Shown: positions 13,111 through 25,866 of the stretch, in pieces
Numbering within the stretch: position 1 is the stretch's first letter
Layout: every line of letters begins with the position of its first letter
Program-made: the position numbers and the translations under genes
Origin: Butyriboletus loyo
Lineage: Eukaryota; Basidiomycota; Agaricomycetes; Boletales; Boletaceae
Direction of reading: 5' to 3'
Assembly: GCA_038093515.1 (NCBI GenBank)
Contig: JBBPSI010000088.1
Location: forward strand, 32,932-96,931
DNA: 64,000 nt
Notes under the pieces: model-generated
The model's database searches: none
Seen by the model: only the letters and a program-made list of their open reading frames with translations
Told to the model about the DNA's origin: nothing

Positions 13111-13532
13111 GGCTGTTCAATTGAGGCCGCGGGTGAATGGTAATCGGTCCCAAAAAGCTGAGCTCGAGTTGTGCAGCAGGGTTTTGCCTGTGATCATCAG
13201 CCACGCACTTGCCTCGTTCTCTGCGTTCGATGATGGTTTTTAGGTTTCTATCGCAATGACTTATCATAGGGGATCCTCTCGGCGCCGATAGATCATGATG
13301 GTAGAATCCCACCGATTTCTAAAACGTTGCATGCCTGATGTCCATCCGTCGGCGAACCCAGTCGATTTGACGCCAGGTAGTCACCTGTTCCAGCGGCATG
13401 CTCCCGGATGCTCCTCGCATCATATAAAACTTCGTTTCCATTCTAACATTCGAGTCGTGTCACGGATACTAAGTTTGATGACGAATGCCTTGTCGCTTTT
13501 GCCGTTCTTGACTCTAGTCCGACTGCTGCCAC

Positions 13533-13630
13533 AATCAGTAAAACAGTTGCTGGTTCCCGAGTTCAGGCGAGTGCTACAGACTGCTACAGACTGCTAGCCG
13601 TCGGTTCTGACCACCAACCGTTTCACTGAT
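13533..13630. mobile_element. CAGTRAAAC-ended MITE, short copy 2
   Basis: The element is bounded by ATCAGTAAAACAGTTGC and ACCAACCGTTTCACTGAT. The interior has a tandemly repeated CTACAGACTG and the motif GCTAGCCGTCGGTTCTGACC, shared with the copy at 40868-41106. It lies 420 bases from the other short copy. No target-site duplication is obvious. Confidence 0.7.
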
Positions 13631-14071
13631 GATCCCTCCGTCAGCAAATCGGTACGCGTTCTCTCAGCCTGCTGAACAACACGTCGTCGTCACCAAGTAC
13701 TGCATCGCCGGTGAGATGAAGTGCAAGGCGATCTTAGTTCTGTCTTCGTCTTTTCAACCTCCATATTACGATCATCCTGAAACTGAGTTCTTTACTTCTG
13801 GTCGCCGTGTGGACGAAACGTATCATGGATTGACAGCCACGTAGATAGGGTGGAGGACGTCGGAAGACTGGAACACGTGCTTTGTTACTTGAATGAAGCT
13901 CGTCGTTTTATTAGCACATTTGCACTCTCGTTATTGCTCGCAATGTAGGCCCACAGTGATGATTCGGTCCATTCAGGTGCGGTAATTCACAGCGTGAGTA
14001 AGCTTCACAGTGGCGATGGACGCATGCCCCCGCGGACAGGACCTAAAACCCACTCGGCAGCATTATCATAT

Positions 14072-16425
14072 TCAGATCCTGCAATGGTATTTATTCTCCA
14101 TGGAGATCCAACGCGAAAAGCTCAAAAGCACGCACAAGGGAACCCCGAGCCTTGTCGAGACATGCTCTCCAAAGACGAATTCGAGCCAATCGACAACAGG
14201 GATCATCTGGCAATCCACCAACTCCGCATCATGCAGATCTCCATCCGATGTTTTCGTCACGATTTCATTGGGCCCGTGGAGGTGATCACGGACGTACAAG
14301 TCCTTGGAAAGAAGCCAGAGTAACCGACGCGTGAGTTCGCCACGTTGGCCTGGCAAGTCAATCAAATCATGGCATCTATCGCTTTCCAAAGTCGCCAAGG
14401 CGGTTTCCGGGCTGTGAGGGCTATCGTGCAGATGATGTGCCGTCACGTACGACAACAGGGGTTCGGTTGGATAACTCGCGAACTTCCAGCGGCGATCCAA
14501 GGCTATCCCATGACAAATGCGGACGTGGTTGACCACCCCAGTTTCCACATGCACGACGGCATCGGGTGTCCCGACGTGACGTTCAATCCGAATCGTTGAC
14601 CCAACACCGCGAGTACGTGTCTAGTTTCCTTTGGATCGAAGGGTTTCCTCCCACATAACTGCGAAGAGGCAGTCTCTACTACCATGGATTGTGCCGTAAG
14701 AGTGGATTATCCCTGACGATCATCGACGATTTGTCAGACTAGCAAACAGAGATTATGAAAGGGACATTACAAGGGTCGTCCATAACCTGTGATGTGACGA
14801 AGTTCGGAAATATCCTCAATGGAAACGTCGTCTAGTTCGAGTGCGCTCTGGTCCCACCCCAGTTGAGTGTAAGGTGAGAATATTTTTTACCGACATGTAC
14901 GAAGCGAGCTGAGTTGTCTGTGTGGAAGCTAACAGAAGTGCCACACTCACAAATATTTGAGGGCGTAAAATTTGCAACCGAAGCGAATACTACCCAAATG
15001 GCCTGACCCCGACTACGGGAGTACTCGTTCACTAGTTCGTAGAGTGTCGACTGGGCAATCACACAAATCAGCGAGCCTCGTGCTTCATCGATCGCAATCA
15101 CCACCGAGGGCTCGTCCAAATGTTCCTCTCCAAGCAGTCCGAGTCGCACAACTTCCTGTATGCTTGGCCAACATGGACGAAGAAAGGAGAGTTGATTCCA
15201 GTTTGGCGAGTCGGTCGTCAATCCTTTTGTGACGAAAATCAAAATGTTAGGTACACCCGAAAGGGAGAACTGGGCATGAGGCTAATAAAGTTGTCAAACA
15301 CAGGTTGACGCTGGAAGGTGAATCCACACCTTCAGATATTTTGCGGCGACCTTGGTAAAGAACTCGTTCCTTGCGGTGAACCTAGTGATGTCTGCCCTGC
15401 CTTCACCCGTGGCGAGAAATGTCGCAAGATGCTCCTCCAGTGTCACAAAAAAAGCATAGCAAGCGATTCCGTACCCGTACCCCGTCCTTGGGAAGTCAGT
15501 CAAGATTGTTGAAGGAATTGTGTCTCGCGCAGGGAAACCGGTAACGTCATTCCCTTCACGCAAGTTCATGTAAAGCACTGTGACATCCTTTTTGCACAAC
15601 TGAGGACTGGATCAACCACCGTGGATGCATGTGTGATATGTAGCAAGTTACCTCGAGGAGCAGCCTTGATTTTCCCAAGCTCTGAATCACGGGACAGATC
15701 TTGGCGAAGTACGAGGGATGCATGTGGTCTTGAATAGTATCATGTTATATACTCGTAGAAGACGTCAACAGCAGCGCCCCGGTATTCTGCATCAATAAGC
15801 TGCGACGAACATCCATACAAAAGTAGTGGTTTTGAATAATCAAGACGAAAAGAAGGAGCTAACCTGGGGGTCCTGGATCAACGTAACTTGGTGTAGTCGC
15901 GAGTCCTTGCAGAATAGCTGGACGACTCAATCGGCCAGGGATTCGGGATATATGACGAAAAAAGGACGACAAACATGCACGGATCTTGTGGTATGATTTA
16001 TGTTACGCACTTAACATGTCTTGTAAATAATCGTATGTGATGGTGAGCATGTAGACCTCATGTAGAGCAAGGTACGTGCGGTCCAAAACATGGTTGGAGT
16101 GACTGACGATCGACAGCAGAAGTGCGGCATAATTCATATGACGGATGAACGTCCCCGATCGCTGGTGCAGCACCATAAAAGGGACAAGTCAATGGAGTAG
16201 TCCCAAGTTGGTACGGCCAAGTTGAACTTGAAATTCGTTCCAGATCCTTTGATGAAGCCACTCGTCGTCTGCTGGACGAAGCCATGGCCGGATTGTCGAA
16301 CCCGGAGGTCTGCAGTATCCTGAACTGAGATTATTGTTCGCCTGTTTAATGCACTCCGATAGCACAATGAGGGCTCTGAATGTCACACCATGAGACACCT
16401 GCCATCGAGTCACCAGAAAATGCAA
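14072..16425 (-). pseudogene. P-loop NTPase-family relic (large basidiomycete family)
   Basis: Minus-strand frames contain, in order: FVQQTTSGFIKG near 16300; YMNLREGN..TGFPARD and FFTKVAAKYLKVW near 15590-15320; a Walker-B-like VVIAIDEA near 15100; and a C-terminal part with PFDPKETRHVLAVLGQRFGL and RGELTRRLLWLLSKDLYVRD near 14660-14240. The order fits a large basidiomycete family of P-loop proteins of unknown role, sometimes compared with Crinkler-type proteins; I recognise it from memory. The frame changes at about 14561-14566 (one base missing) and again near 14865, and a stop follows GYGRPL near 14755. These breaks indicate a pseudogene. No Walker A was found. Confidence 0.65.
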
Positions 16426-17464
16426 TCAACTGCTATCGGATGCGGCGGAAATTTTCATACACGGATTGGTCAAAGAGGGCCCGTCGGCATAATTTCCCTC
16501 CACAAACGAGCACAGAACCCCCGCGTTCAGTTTGAGGAAAAGACGCCGAACATGTAGCGATGCCGAATGTAGAGGTAGGTATGAGCACGAGAAAGGACGA
16601 CGCGTGAACCAACCGAATTCTAGCTCCTTCAGGCGCGTGATGATTGACGTGGATGTCATTAATCTTCAGCTTATCCTTGGTACAGTGATGTACATGCTGG
16701 TGGAGTTTCCCGTCAGGCAGTCACTTCAATGGTATAAAGCAGCAAGGCAATGGTGACTCAACCATTAGTTAGTGTGATGAAGTAATCAACTGGCCGAATG
16801 TGGTCCTTTGGTAGTAGGAAGGTGATTGTTCATGGTGATTTGTTGGAAACACACCGAAACGGAAGCATGAGCGAACGGTCGATTTGACAAGATAAACCAT
16901 TCGGTGTGGTGAACACTCGTTGTGTCATTCGCTGTAGCGTCAACGTGTGCGCGTAGTCGTAATAATTGGTCTTTCATGTTGTCCTAGTGGATGGAGTGTT
17001 CAATGTGAACCTGTCCGAAGATAATGTATCCTGGAAAGTGTGAGTGAAGAGAATACCCTTCTAGTTTATGAACAGAGTTGACAATGGCCCACGATTCGTA
17101 GGGAACCGAAACTCACTTCCAGGCACGGTTTGATGCATAGGCATTGCCGTCGAGCGGCGACACGATCATTGTCAACACTAATACAGTGACTGGACGCAAC
17201 CGAGGATGAGCATACCAACAACCGATGGCGATCGTTGCTCCGTTTAAATTCAACTTGTAATCGAGACTCAAATTGTATTCGGCATCGCGGCAACTCCCGC
17301 TAAATGGATCTCCGCCTGAAATCACGGATAGGATGTGTAATTTCGTCGGTTGTGGATGGGCTGCGACGAGCACCGAATTCACAACTGACGAAAAAGCCAA
17401 CGTCCCAACGCGCTTAGTTGGCTTTTTCTCCTGCTTCTTTCAATAATTGGTGTTTCCCTTTAGT
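16426..17464. other. Upstream region of NDUFS1; no gene called
   Basis: A minus-strand open frame at 17113-17400 (95 codons) starts 65 bases from the NDUFS1 ATG. It has protein-like composition but no motif I recognise. It could be promoter or 5' UTR of NDUFS1 read on the opposite strand. Other frames here are short. Confidence 0.4.
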
Positions 17465-20238
17465 ATGCTCAGGTTCGCTTCCCGATCAACCTCTACGGGA
17501 CGACTCGGAAAGGTTGCTTGCTACGGTTCATCTCCCAAAGGTACTGTACGGTTGTGTGTTGGTGTGATTTGGTTACTTAAAGGATGGTGCGTAAACAGGC
17601 TGCAGGTCAATAGTATCGACATCCGCGCGTCGGCAGGATATAACGTTGACAGTAGATGGCAAGGAAGTCACTGTCCCACAAGGTTGGTTTGAGTGAATAG
17701 ACGTCCTCTTAGAATCTGGATTGATAGGTGAATAGGTTCTGCTTTGATTCAGGCATGCGAAGCGGCTGGTGCTGTCATTCCCCGGTGAGTTTCTCTGTTT
17801 ATGTTTGACGACTATCGCGTCCTAATTCCATTCAAGATTTTGCTATCATGATAGGTCAGTGTACCATTCGTTACTGAACTGCTTTTTGGACTTACGCGCT
17901 TCGTCAGACTTGCAATTGCTGGTAACTGTCGGTAAGTGGAATTCTGTCGAAGACCGAGCGTTCCGAATGACGTTGGATACAGTATGTGCCTAGTGGAGGT
18001 CGAGCGGTCTCCAAAACCAGTCGCGTCATGGTGAGCATATCACTTCGTCTTATCTGATTCTCCCTCTTGACACTGTGTAGCGCCATGCCAGCGATGCCCG
18101 GTGCGAAAGTTTTTACCAACACACCTCTTGTCCACGAAGCTCGGTGAGTCTTGCGAGATACGACCTTGCGGCTCTAATATTCCGACAGCGAGGGTGTCAT
18201 GGAGTTCCTTTTGGCAAACCACCCACTAGATTGTCCTATCTGTGATCAAGGTGGCGAATGTGACCTGCAAGACCAGTCGATGCGTTACGGTTCTGATCGT
18301 ACGCGTTTCCACGAAATTACCGGAAAACGTGCTGTAGAGAATAAGGACCTCGGGCCCCTCGTAAAGACGTCCATGAACCGCTGTATTCAATGTACTCGTT
18401 GCGTCCGTTTCGCGAACGAGGTGGCAGGTGTCGAGGATCTGGGTACAACCGGCCGTGGGAACGACATGCAGATCGGCATGTATGTCGAGAAAACGATGGA
18501 TTCGGAGCTCTCGGGCAACATTATCGACCTCTGCCCTGTCGGTGCATTGACGAGCAAACCATACGCTTTCCACGCCCGCCCATGGGAGCTCAAAAACACG
18601 GAATCTATAGACGTTCTAGATGCTGTTGGCTCAAACATTCGTGTCGACTCTCGGGGGGTGCAAGTCATGCGGATACAACCGCGTACCAATGACGACGTGA
18701 ACGAGGAATGGATCAGCGACAAGACACGTTATGCATACGATGGTCTCAGGTTCCAACGTTTGACGACGCCTTTGATCAAGGAAGGCGATCGGTTCGTCCC
18801 AGCGACCTGGGAAGAAGCACTACAGAGGATTGCAGACGGATTGGTAGCCTCGGGTGCCAAGGACGACGAAATACAGGCCGTGGCTGGCCACTTGGCAGAT
18901 ACAGAGTCCCTTGTTGCCCTCAAAGACTTTGCGAACCGATTGGGCTCCGACAATCTCACTCTCGACCAAGTAAATGGCAATGCACTACCTCCGCACGGTG
19001 TCGATGTCCGGTCAAATTATCTCTTCAACGCTACAATCCCAGGTGTAGAGAGTGCTGACGTCATCCTGCTTGTTGGTACCAACCCTCGCCACGAAGCTGC
19101 TGTCCTAAACTCGCGGATCAGAAAGCGGTGGCTACATACGGGTCTTGAGATCGGTCTCATCGGCGATCCTGTAGACACCGCGTATGGCTACGACTACCTC
19201 GGTGCGGACACTAAAGCACTCGCTGACTTTGTCGCCGATAAGGGTACATTTGCTGGGAAATTTAAAGCCGCCAAGAGACCGTTAATCATTGTCGGCAGTG
19301 GACTTTCGGAGCACCCCGATGGCGCTGCTGCATACAATGCCCTTGCGAAATTTGTCGAGAAGAACAAGAGCACGCTTATCACGCCTGAATGGAATGGTTT
19401 CTCTGTTCTTCACCGGGTGAGTCTCACGAGGCACACTGGTCGCAATCTTTTCATTAACGTTGTATGTACATGGGGTTAGATCGCGTCTAGACCTGCTGCA
19501 TACGACATCGGTTTCGTACCGTCAAAGAAGGCCACGACCACGAAACCCAAGTTTGTTTACCTACTCAACGCGGACGAGATCGACCCTAAATCGATCCCTC
19601 GCGATGCATTCGTGGTGTATCAAGGTCACCATGGTGATTTAGGCGCGTCGCTTGCAGACGTGTGCTTGCCTGCTGCCGCATACACGGAGAAATCTGTGAC
19701 GTGGGTGAACATGGAAGGACGGTCACAACTTGGACGTGCTGCAGTGCCTCCTCCAGGTGCCTCGCGAGAAGACTGGAAGATCATTCGGTGGGTGCTACCT
19801 TCTTAGCCACATGCGCCTGTGTTAATTACTCCGCTCTTTCCGCAGTGCCCTGTCCGAAATCGTTGGCACTCCATTGCCCTACGACGATGTGCTGAGTTTG
19901 AGGGACCGACTGTGGGAGATATCACCTTCATTGGTACGGTATGACACGACGGAGCGGACATCGGTGGACGTGGCGCTTGCTGGTCTCAAGACGCTAGCAG
20001 CTGCGACGGCGGGTGCCAAGGCGTCTGGCGAGGTGTTCAGGCGGCCCATTACCAACTTTTACCAAACGGACCCCATCTCCCGCGCGTGCGTATTCTATAT
20101 TGACTGGGGGGGGGATGGTATTGACGCATTGCGATGTTTAGATCCGTTACGATGGCACAATGTACGCGCGCGTTCGTGAAGGGTGAAAAGGATGGATTTG
20201 GTCAAGGACACACGTCAGAGGCGACGTCGTACGCGTGA
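17465..20238 (+). CDS. NDUFS1: Complex I 75-kDa Fe-S subunit (NADH:ubiquinone oxidoreductase)
   Basis: This is the largest subunit of the peripheral arm of mitochondrial complex I; it passes electrons along clusters N1b, N4 and N5. Eleven exons join in frame to 739 residues, a normal length: 17465-17540, 17614-17682, 17736-17784, 17837-17854, 17908-17931, 17983-18030, 18081-18143, 18189-19416, 19480-19787, 19846-20085 and 20142-20238. The N-terminus [14 protein letters not shown] is a basic, Ser/Thr-rich mitochondrial presequence. Visible ligands are N1b C67/C78/C81/C95, N5 H127/C131/C134/C140 and N4 C180/C183/C186/C230. The molybdopterin-oxidoreductase-like domain follows from about residue 250. 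The C-terminus contains [14 protein letters not shown], the family ending. The gene is convergent with the MFS transporter and intact. Confidence 0.97.
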
Positions 20239-20911
20239 TCGGTGGCGGGATGATGTGTTTACACATGCCAGTATATTGTTGCAAAGACAAAAATATCACA
20301 CATTGCTCTTTTGTTTGTTTGGTGGTGGGACTCCAGTTGGAGATGAGGTGCTGCGATCACGCGGCTATATAATTTGACGAGCGCATCGCATCAATGAAGA
20401 ATTCCGCCTTGTACGTGTGGATGAAAAGGTCTATCTCATAGGTCGAATTTCCTGGGGAAATGCTTGACCAGTGATATAACACGCGTGAAGAGTTGCCACG
20501 TCAAAAAAGCGGCGACTCACAAAAGTGGCGGGGCACACAAAGAAGCACGGCGAACTTGCGTTCGTTTATTTACACCTCCGACGGGGCTGGAGCGACTTGA
20601 CTACCGGGCCGTTGTCGATTACGTCAAATGTGGGAACAAAGAGGCCCAAGGACTACATTACATTTGACTAGGTATTCAAAAAAAAACAAGAGGTTGCCAG
20701 TGGTCATTTGATACACAACACGAGGGACGCCATCACCAAACCACACGAAACAAAACGACACAGAGAGAAGGGGGGGACATCCACGAGAACTGAAGACGTC
20801 GTCCGCACGGATCGACGATCATTCGTTATGAGAGTAAAACCAAACAGCCGAAGAGACAAGGATTTGATATTTTCCTACACGTTTGTGTTCGGTGGCGGTG
20901 ACGGTGGACGC
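20239..20911. other. Convergent intergenic region
   Basis: This is the 3' flank between NDUFS1 (plus) and the MFS transporter (minus). It is purine-rich with A-tracts (for example near 20680) and no coding signal. It presumably holds both 3' UTRs. Confidence 0.6.
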
Positions 20912-22876
20912 TCACGCTTCCATGCTCCCATGTTCAATGTTCACCTTCTCCTTGGCATATTCCTCCACATATGACGACTTCGGTGCCCAGCCTCGCGATG
21001 TGCGTGGTGTCGTCTCCTCGAGCATCCGGTCGATTTGCTCAAGTGTGAGACCTTTTGTCTCGGGGATGAGGAAGTAGGCATAAACAAAGGCGCATGTGCA
21101 GAGAGAGCCCTGTACGATGACAATATCAGTCAATCATGCAAGGGACGACGAAGATAGTATCGAGGACATACCCAGACGAAGAAGACGGACGAGCGGAGGT
21201 TGCCTGCATCAGTGTTGACCATGTAGGGGGTAATGACAGCGATGATGGTGTTCCACAACCAGTTGGAGGCCGTCGAGAGACCGACACCACGGGAACGGAT
21301 AGGGAGGGGGAAGATCTCGCCTGCGTGTGCAAATCGGGTATGAGCCACAGACCTGGTGAATACGCAAGGAAGCAAGACTCACCGATGACGACCCAGGCAC
21401 CGGGTCCCCACGTGGAGGCGAAGAAGAAGATGTAGATGGCGATGAAGGCGATCTGGGCATTGACAGCGGGGATGTTGTTCGCGATGGTAATACCACTGGC
21501 GTCGACGTGGGTCTTGTTAAAGCCGATGGTGACGCCGATGATGGCAACCAAGAACTGGCAAATGAGCATCCCAAAGGCGCCCCAGCTGCAAATTTAAAGA
21601 GCTGTCAACGACCAGGCTGTGTGCGATTCACCCAACGACTTACATAAGGAGGGGACGACGGCCGATTTTCTCGATGGTCCAGAAGGAGATGGGGGTGGAG
21701 AGCACATTGACGAGAGTGAAGATGAGGGAGATGAGGAACGAGTTGGAGATAGCGCCGGTGGACTCGAGGAAAGGGGTGGAGTAGTAAAAGATAAAGTTGA
21801 CACCGGTCCATTGCTGCATCATCTGGAGAGAAGTGCCGAGAATGGTGCGACGGAGGTTGCTGCTTGCCTCCCAAAGAGAACCCGAGAAGCAGTGGAGCCA
21901 GCTGGACCAGTAGCCAGTGATGGGAATCATCTTGCCTTCGTATTCGGCGTTGGCGATAATCTCGGCGAGCTCGGAGGTGATGTATACAGAGTCCTCGGGT
22001 TGACCGCGAAGCCGGGAGAGGACGCGACGAGCGGCATCGGCGTTGCCTTTCTTGATAAAGTAACGGGGGGACTCGGGAAGGAGGTAAAGGCCGGTGCCGA
22101 GGATGAGACCCCAAGCAAATTGGATGCTGATCGGGATACGGTACGATCCCGAATCTGACCTCTTCTCGGTGGCGTAGGTGACGACGGAGGCAAGGAGGAG
22201 GCCAATTGTGATACCTGTGCAAAAGATGAGACGACGATGGACAGAGTGGGAGACGGGTTGCACTGACAGAATTGGTAACCGGAGACGAGGGCACCACGGA
22301 CTTTTCTAGGGCAGATTTCGGACATGTAGAGGATGATGATAGCGGAGACGAAACCGACACCGACGCCGGCAACCAGACGGCCTGCGACGATAAGACCGAG
22401 GCCCGCAGAAGCCGCCTGGAGAACGCATCCAACCACATAGATGACACACCCCACGATGATGGTTGGTCGGCGACCATACCGGTCGGCAACGTCACCCGCA
22501 ATCAAGGCACCTACGGAGATGCTTAGTCAGCGGCGCGCTTCCAGGAATGGAAAATAGTTGAACGTTGGGCTCACCAAAGAATGTACCGGCCGAGAGGATG
22601 GAGGTGATGAGCGAGTTGTGGGAACTGGTCAAGGTCTTTTGGCCGGGGTCGATGAGATTGATGAAGACTGATGAACCGGTGACACCGTTGATGTATCCCG
22701 AGTCGTAGCCGCTGGCGGGGGATGAGGGGGACGAAGGGGACGAAATCGAGACGGACTCACAAGAAGATACCTCCAAAGGCAGCAAAGGCGCAGAGCAAGT
22801 AGGCCTTGACAGTGACTGGAGCCTCGACGCGGTTGAGGTCCATAGGAGCGGCGAAGCTGACACCTCCGCCTGGCAT
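20912..22876 (-). CDS. MFS sugar-porter family transporter
   Basis: The protein has the full set of sugar-porter signatures. After the start at 22876 (MPGGGVSFAAPMDL) comes GYDSGYINGVTGS with the first intron just inside TM1. DRYGRRPTI lies in the TM2-3 loop and PESPRYF after TM6. QQWTGVNFIFYYSTPF is in TM7 and PETKGLTLEQID after TM12. The C-terminal tail is short, hydrophilic and ends MEA. It is expected to be a 12-helix plasma-membrane hexose or related polyol/quinate uptake carrier driven by protons; the substrate cannot be assigned from sequence. Several introns of about 50-60 bases interrupt the gene, but the reading frames join without stops. It is transcribed away from the ABC transporter promoter and convergent with NDUFS1. 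Confidence 0.93.
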
Positions 22877-25866
22877 GGCTAGACTGGTGTTGGAAGGAAA
22901 CTGGGGGTGTGATGGGGCGAAGGAGATGGACTACGACCCTGGGGGTTTTAAGAGGATGAACATATTTAATTTGAGCATGCGTTCCTGACCCGCAGAGGAA
23001 AGGCATCCCCACGGGAGCGGGTAAACCCCACATCGCAACGGCCTGTCATGTCCGCATGGTCTCCCTCATCCACCCGACCAACCCTCCCACACTCGTCTTT
23101 TTTATTTTTATTTTCATTCCTTTTTTTTAGAAATACAATGTGATCTTTCCCTGTCGACATCGGCGTGGTTGTATTCCATGTCGCCATCCGTTGGCCTCGG
23201 GGAGAGACGCTCCTCGCATGTCGCGCGTTCGCGTCATGGTCCTCAACTCAATTACCCCAGGTGCCAACCGACGACAACTGCTGCATGGGCACCCCGCCAT
23301 GACAACATGCCCCGGATAGTCCCCTCGGTTCAAATAGCCCCGGTTCCAACCGATCTTGATTGACATTGACTGGCGACTGTAACATCCTGGTGCTCATTTC
23401 ATGTCGCGTGTTCACGTGTTGGCACGAAGCCAGGCACGACATGTCATGGCAAGAGCGCGACCGGAGTCGACTGCCGAGCGTGTTCTCGTATGAGAGATGG
23501 GTTCGTCCGCTGTGATCTCATCAAAGAAGACGCGGTCTAGCAAAGTCAATGCCGGGGCAATGTTTTCACCAAACCTGCACGCGCATAGAACGATCCGCGT
23601 TTGTCCGTGCAATATTGCGGTGTCACCCCGGGCTTGGTTGAGGTCGGCAGTGCACCTTTCCATTTCTTTTTTACTTGCGGCTCCCGCCGACGAGGCGAAA
23701 TCTTGGTTGATCCCGCCGTCTTCCACGGGTACAAGACGGAACACATACTTGACACTAGTTCCATTGTAAGCCAAATCATAAATGATAGCATGCAATGCAT
23801 GTCAAGACGTAACCGTCATGATCCGTTTGGCCACGGCGAACGCGGACCACCATATCAGATTGGAATGCAATCCAACCCCCATTTAATGTTATCGCGCCGT
23901 ATCATGGGCTAAACTCGCCGAATCACCCCCGCTTGGAAATTTCGGTAGCAGTAACATCAACCGATGCTGTCCGTTCCAAGTCACTGATGGTGTGGTTAAT
24001 TACAGGACCGCGTGAGTATCAGCGGCGTACGAACCCGCTCAACCCAATTAACAACACGAACGCTAAAGTACTTGCATTTAGCAATCGGACACGCGCTCAT
24101 GCGACGCCACTGGAATGAAACGAGTCCGGCAAGGTTCAAAGTATTGTCAAAACGTGATCGAGTGTGTCGGCGCTGGCTCGAACAAAAGGAACGCGATAAT
24201 CCCTCACCTGATCAGTTGTACGAGTGAGACACTAATCTAGGCATATCCCCGGGGGTCTAGTTTGCCTCAAAAAAAAAGGATGCAGGTCCAAAATTGTACC
24301 TGCGATATCGATTTCCCAGTCCAGTCCTGTAGGGATATCACGGAATGAGGCTAGGCACGTCGGACTGTTCATCGCGACGATGAACGTTGGAGAGCTCAAC
24401 GGGACGCTTCGCAACGATGGACGAGCGAGTGAGTGGGACTGACACCACGGGTCTTGATCCGAGAGCGTTCACCAGCACCGGTCCGGTACTGTAACAGCTC
24501 ACGGCCCGTCCCAGCTGGGCGAGCGAGTCACGGAGCGGACACTGCCGACGAATATAATCATCTTGCCGCCTGAAAAAGATGGATCAACTGGTCGGCATGA
24601 ACGTTTGAACGATGGAGTCAAACACGATTGGAGCCTTGGCTTCGTTCGATCCATACCCTTTTTCGAAGCGTCAGGATATGCATGTGAAGAGGCGCGTAAT
24701 TCTTCAATAACGATCAGCCTAGTTTCTGCGTAGCCAACGGCTCCCGTCCCGCCGAGCGCGGATTCCGTCCGATTCGTAGTAGTATCTACTTTTTTCTTCG
24801 GAGCTACAATCTCGTTCTTGCATATCATGTTACGCCGGTACCGCACTCGTGGACCACTTTCGAGTTGAGATTCGGACACGCAGGCTCATCGTCCTGCACC
24901 TGGCAGCGGAACGTTCCGAATGTGCCCTATGATGCGGTGTGTACTTCGCACAGCGACTCGCGAGATGGGGTTCTGCGTGGGTACAACCTTGCCTTGGTGG
25001 ACTCTCGCTCAGCCACAACCACAAGGATTCGAGGAATGACCCGCTCGAACACGGCAACACCCATCCTGGCTCTAGACCGGCCGACCCTTTTGCATCGCCG
25101 GGAAAAAGGCTACCCACAACTCACGAGAGATCTCCGAGCGCACGAGCCTCCGGATTACGAATCCTCCTTCTTCCCCTTCACGCACGGTCCAGGACGCTCG
25201 AGAGTCGGAGCCCCCCCAGGGAATCAGGATCGATCACCCTCCAAAAAAAACCCCGCAGAGATCTTCCGTCTGCCACGAATAACATGTTCGCATGATATCA
25301 TTATACTCTATGGCAGCAGACCTCCGAACTGGTGGTTGAAACGCGATGATATGGATATCGGCTTTTGCTTTTCTTGGATGTCACCACACAAAAAAAAAAG
25401 AAATCAGATTATCGTGTGCAAGGCTGTTGTAGTCGGGACGTCGGATCCCCGTACTACGGCGACTCGGAGGTTACCCATCTGGAGCCCCTCCTTTCACTTG
25501 ACTCTCGTGCCTGTTTCAACGTTTCAAGTCACGGACATGTTCTTTTCCAGCCATGGTGTGCTTCTGGACTCGTCGTCCGCTTTGCTGTCCCATTTCGTTC
25601 GCTCATGCCCACCAGAGCTCTCTCAGCTCTCGTCCAGGAGGAAAACAAGAAGAAAAACAAAACACTTTCGAACGGTGGAATGGAATCGCGAGCATGATAT
25701 GATATTCGTGACACGTCCCAGAACACACGCATTGCTACCGTAATTAATATAAATCTAACATGACGTACTTTTAATACAATATGGATAAAGTAAACACGTT
25801 ACCGTTCAAATCGCTGCGCCATCGCGATGACATGACTTGCTTTGGCTGAACCGCCGTCTCGTTCAA
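22877..25866. other. 3-kb intergenic region without a recognised gene
   Basis: A 293-codon open frame at 24865-25743 (plus) has no ATG at its start and no motif. Its composition (His/Arg/Ser/Pro, A-tracts read as Lys runs) looks non-coding. Other frames are under 130 codons. The first few hundred bases upstream of 22876 are pyrimidine-rich (minus-strand sense) and probably include the MFS promoter. Confidence 0.5.

Noticed and set aside
24865..25743. 293-codon open frame on the plus strand between the MFS and ABC genes
   Set aside because: It begins at TTG, not ATG. It has no domain and its low-complexity Lys/Pro/Ser stretches come from A- and C-tracts; there are no flanking splice signals typical of this genome.
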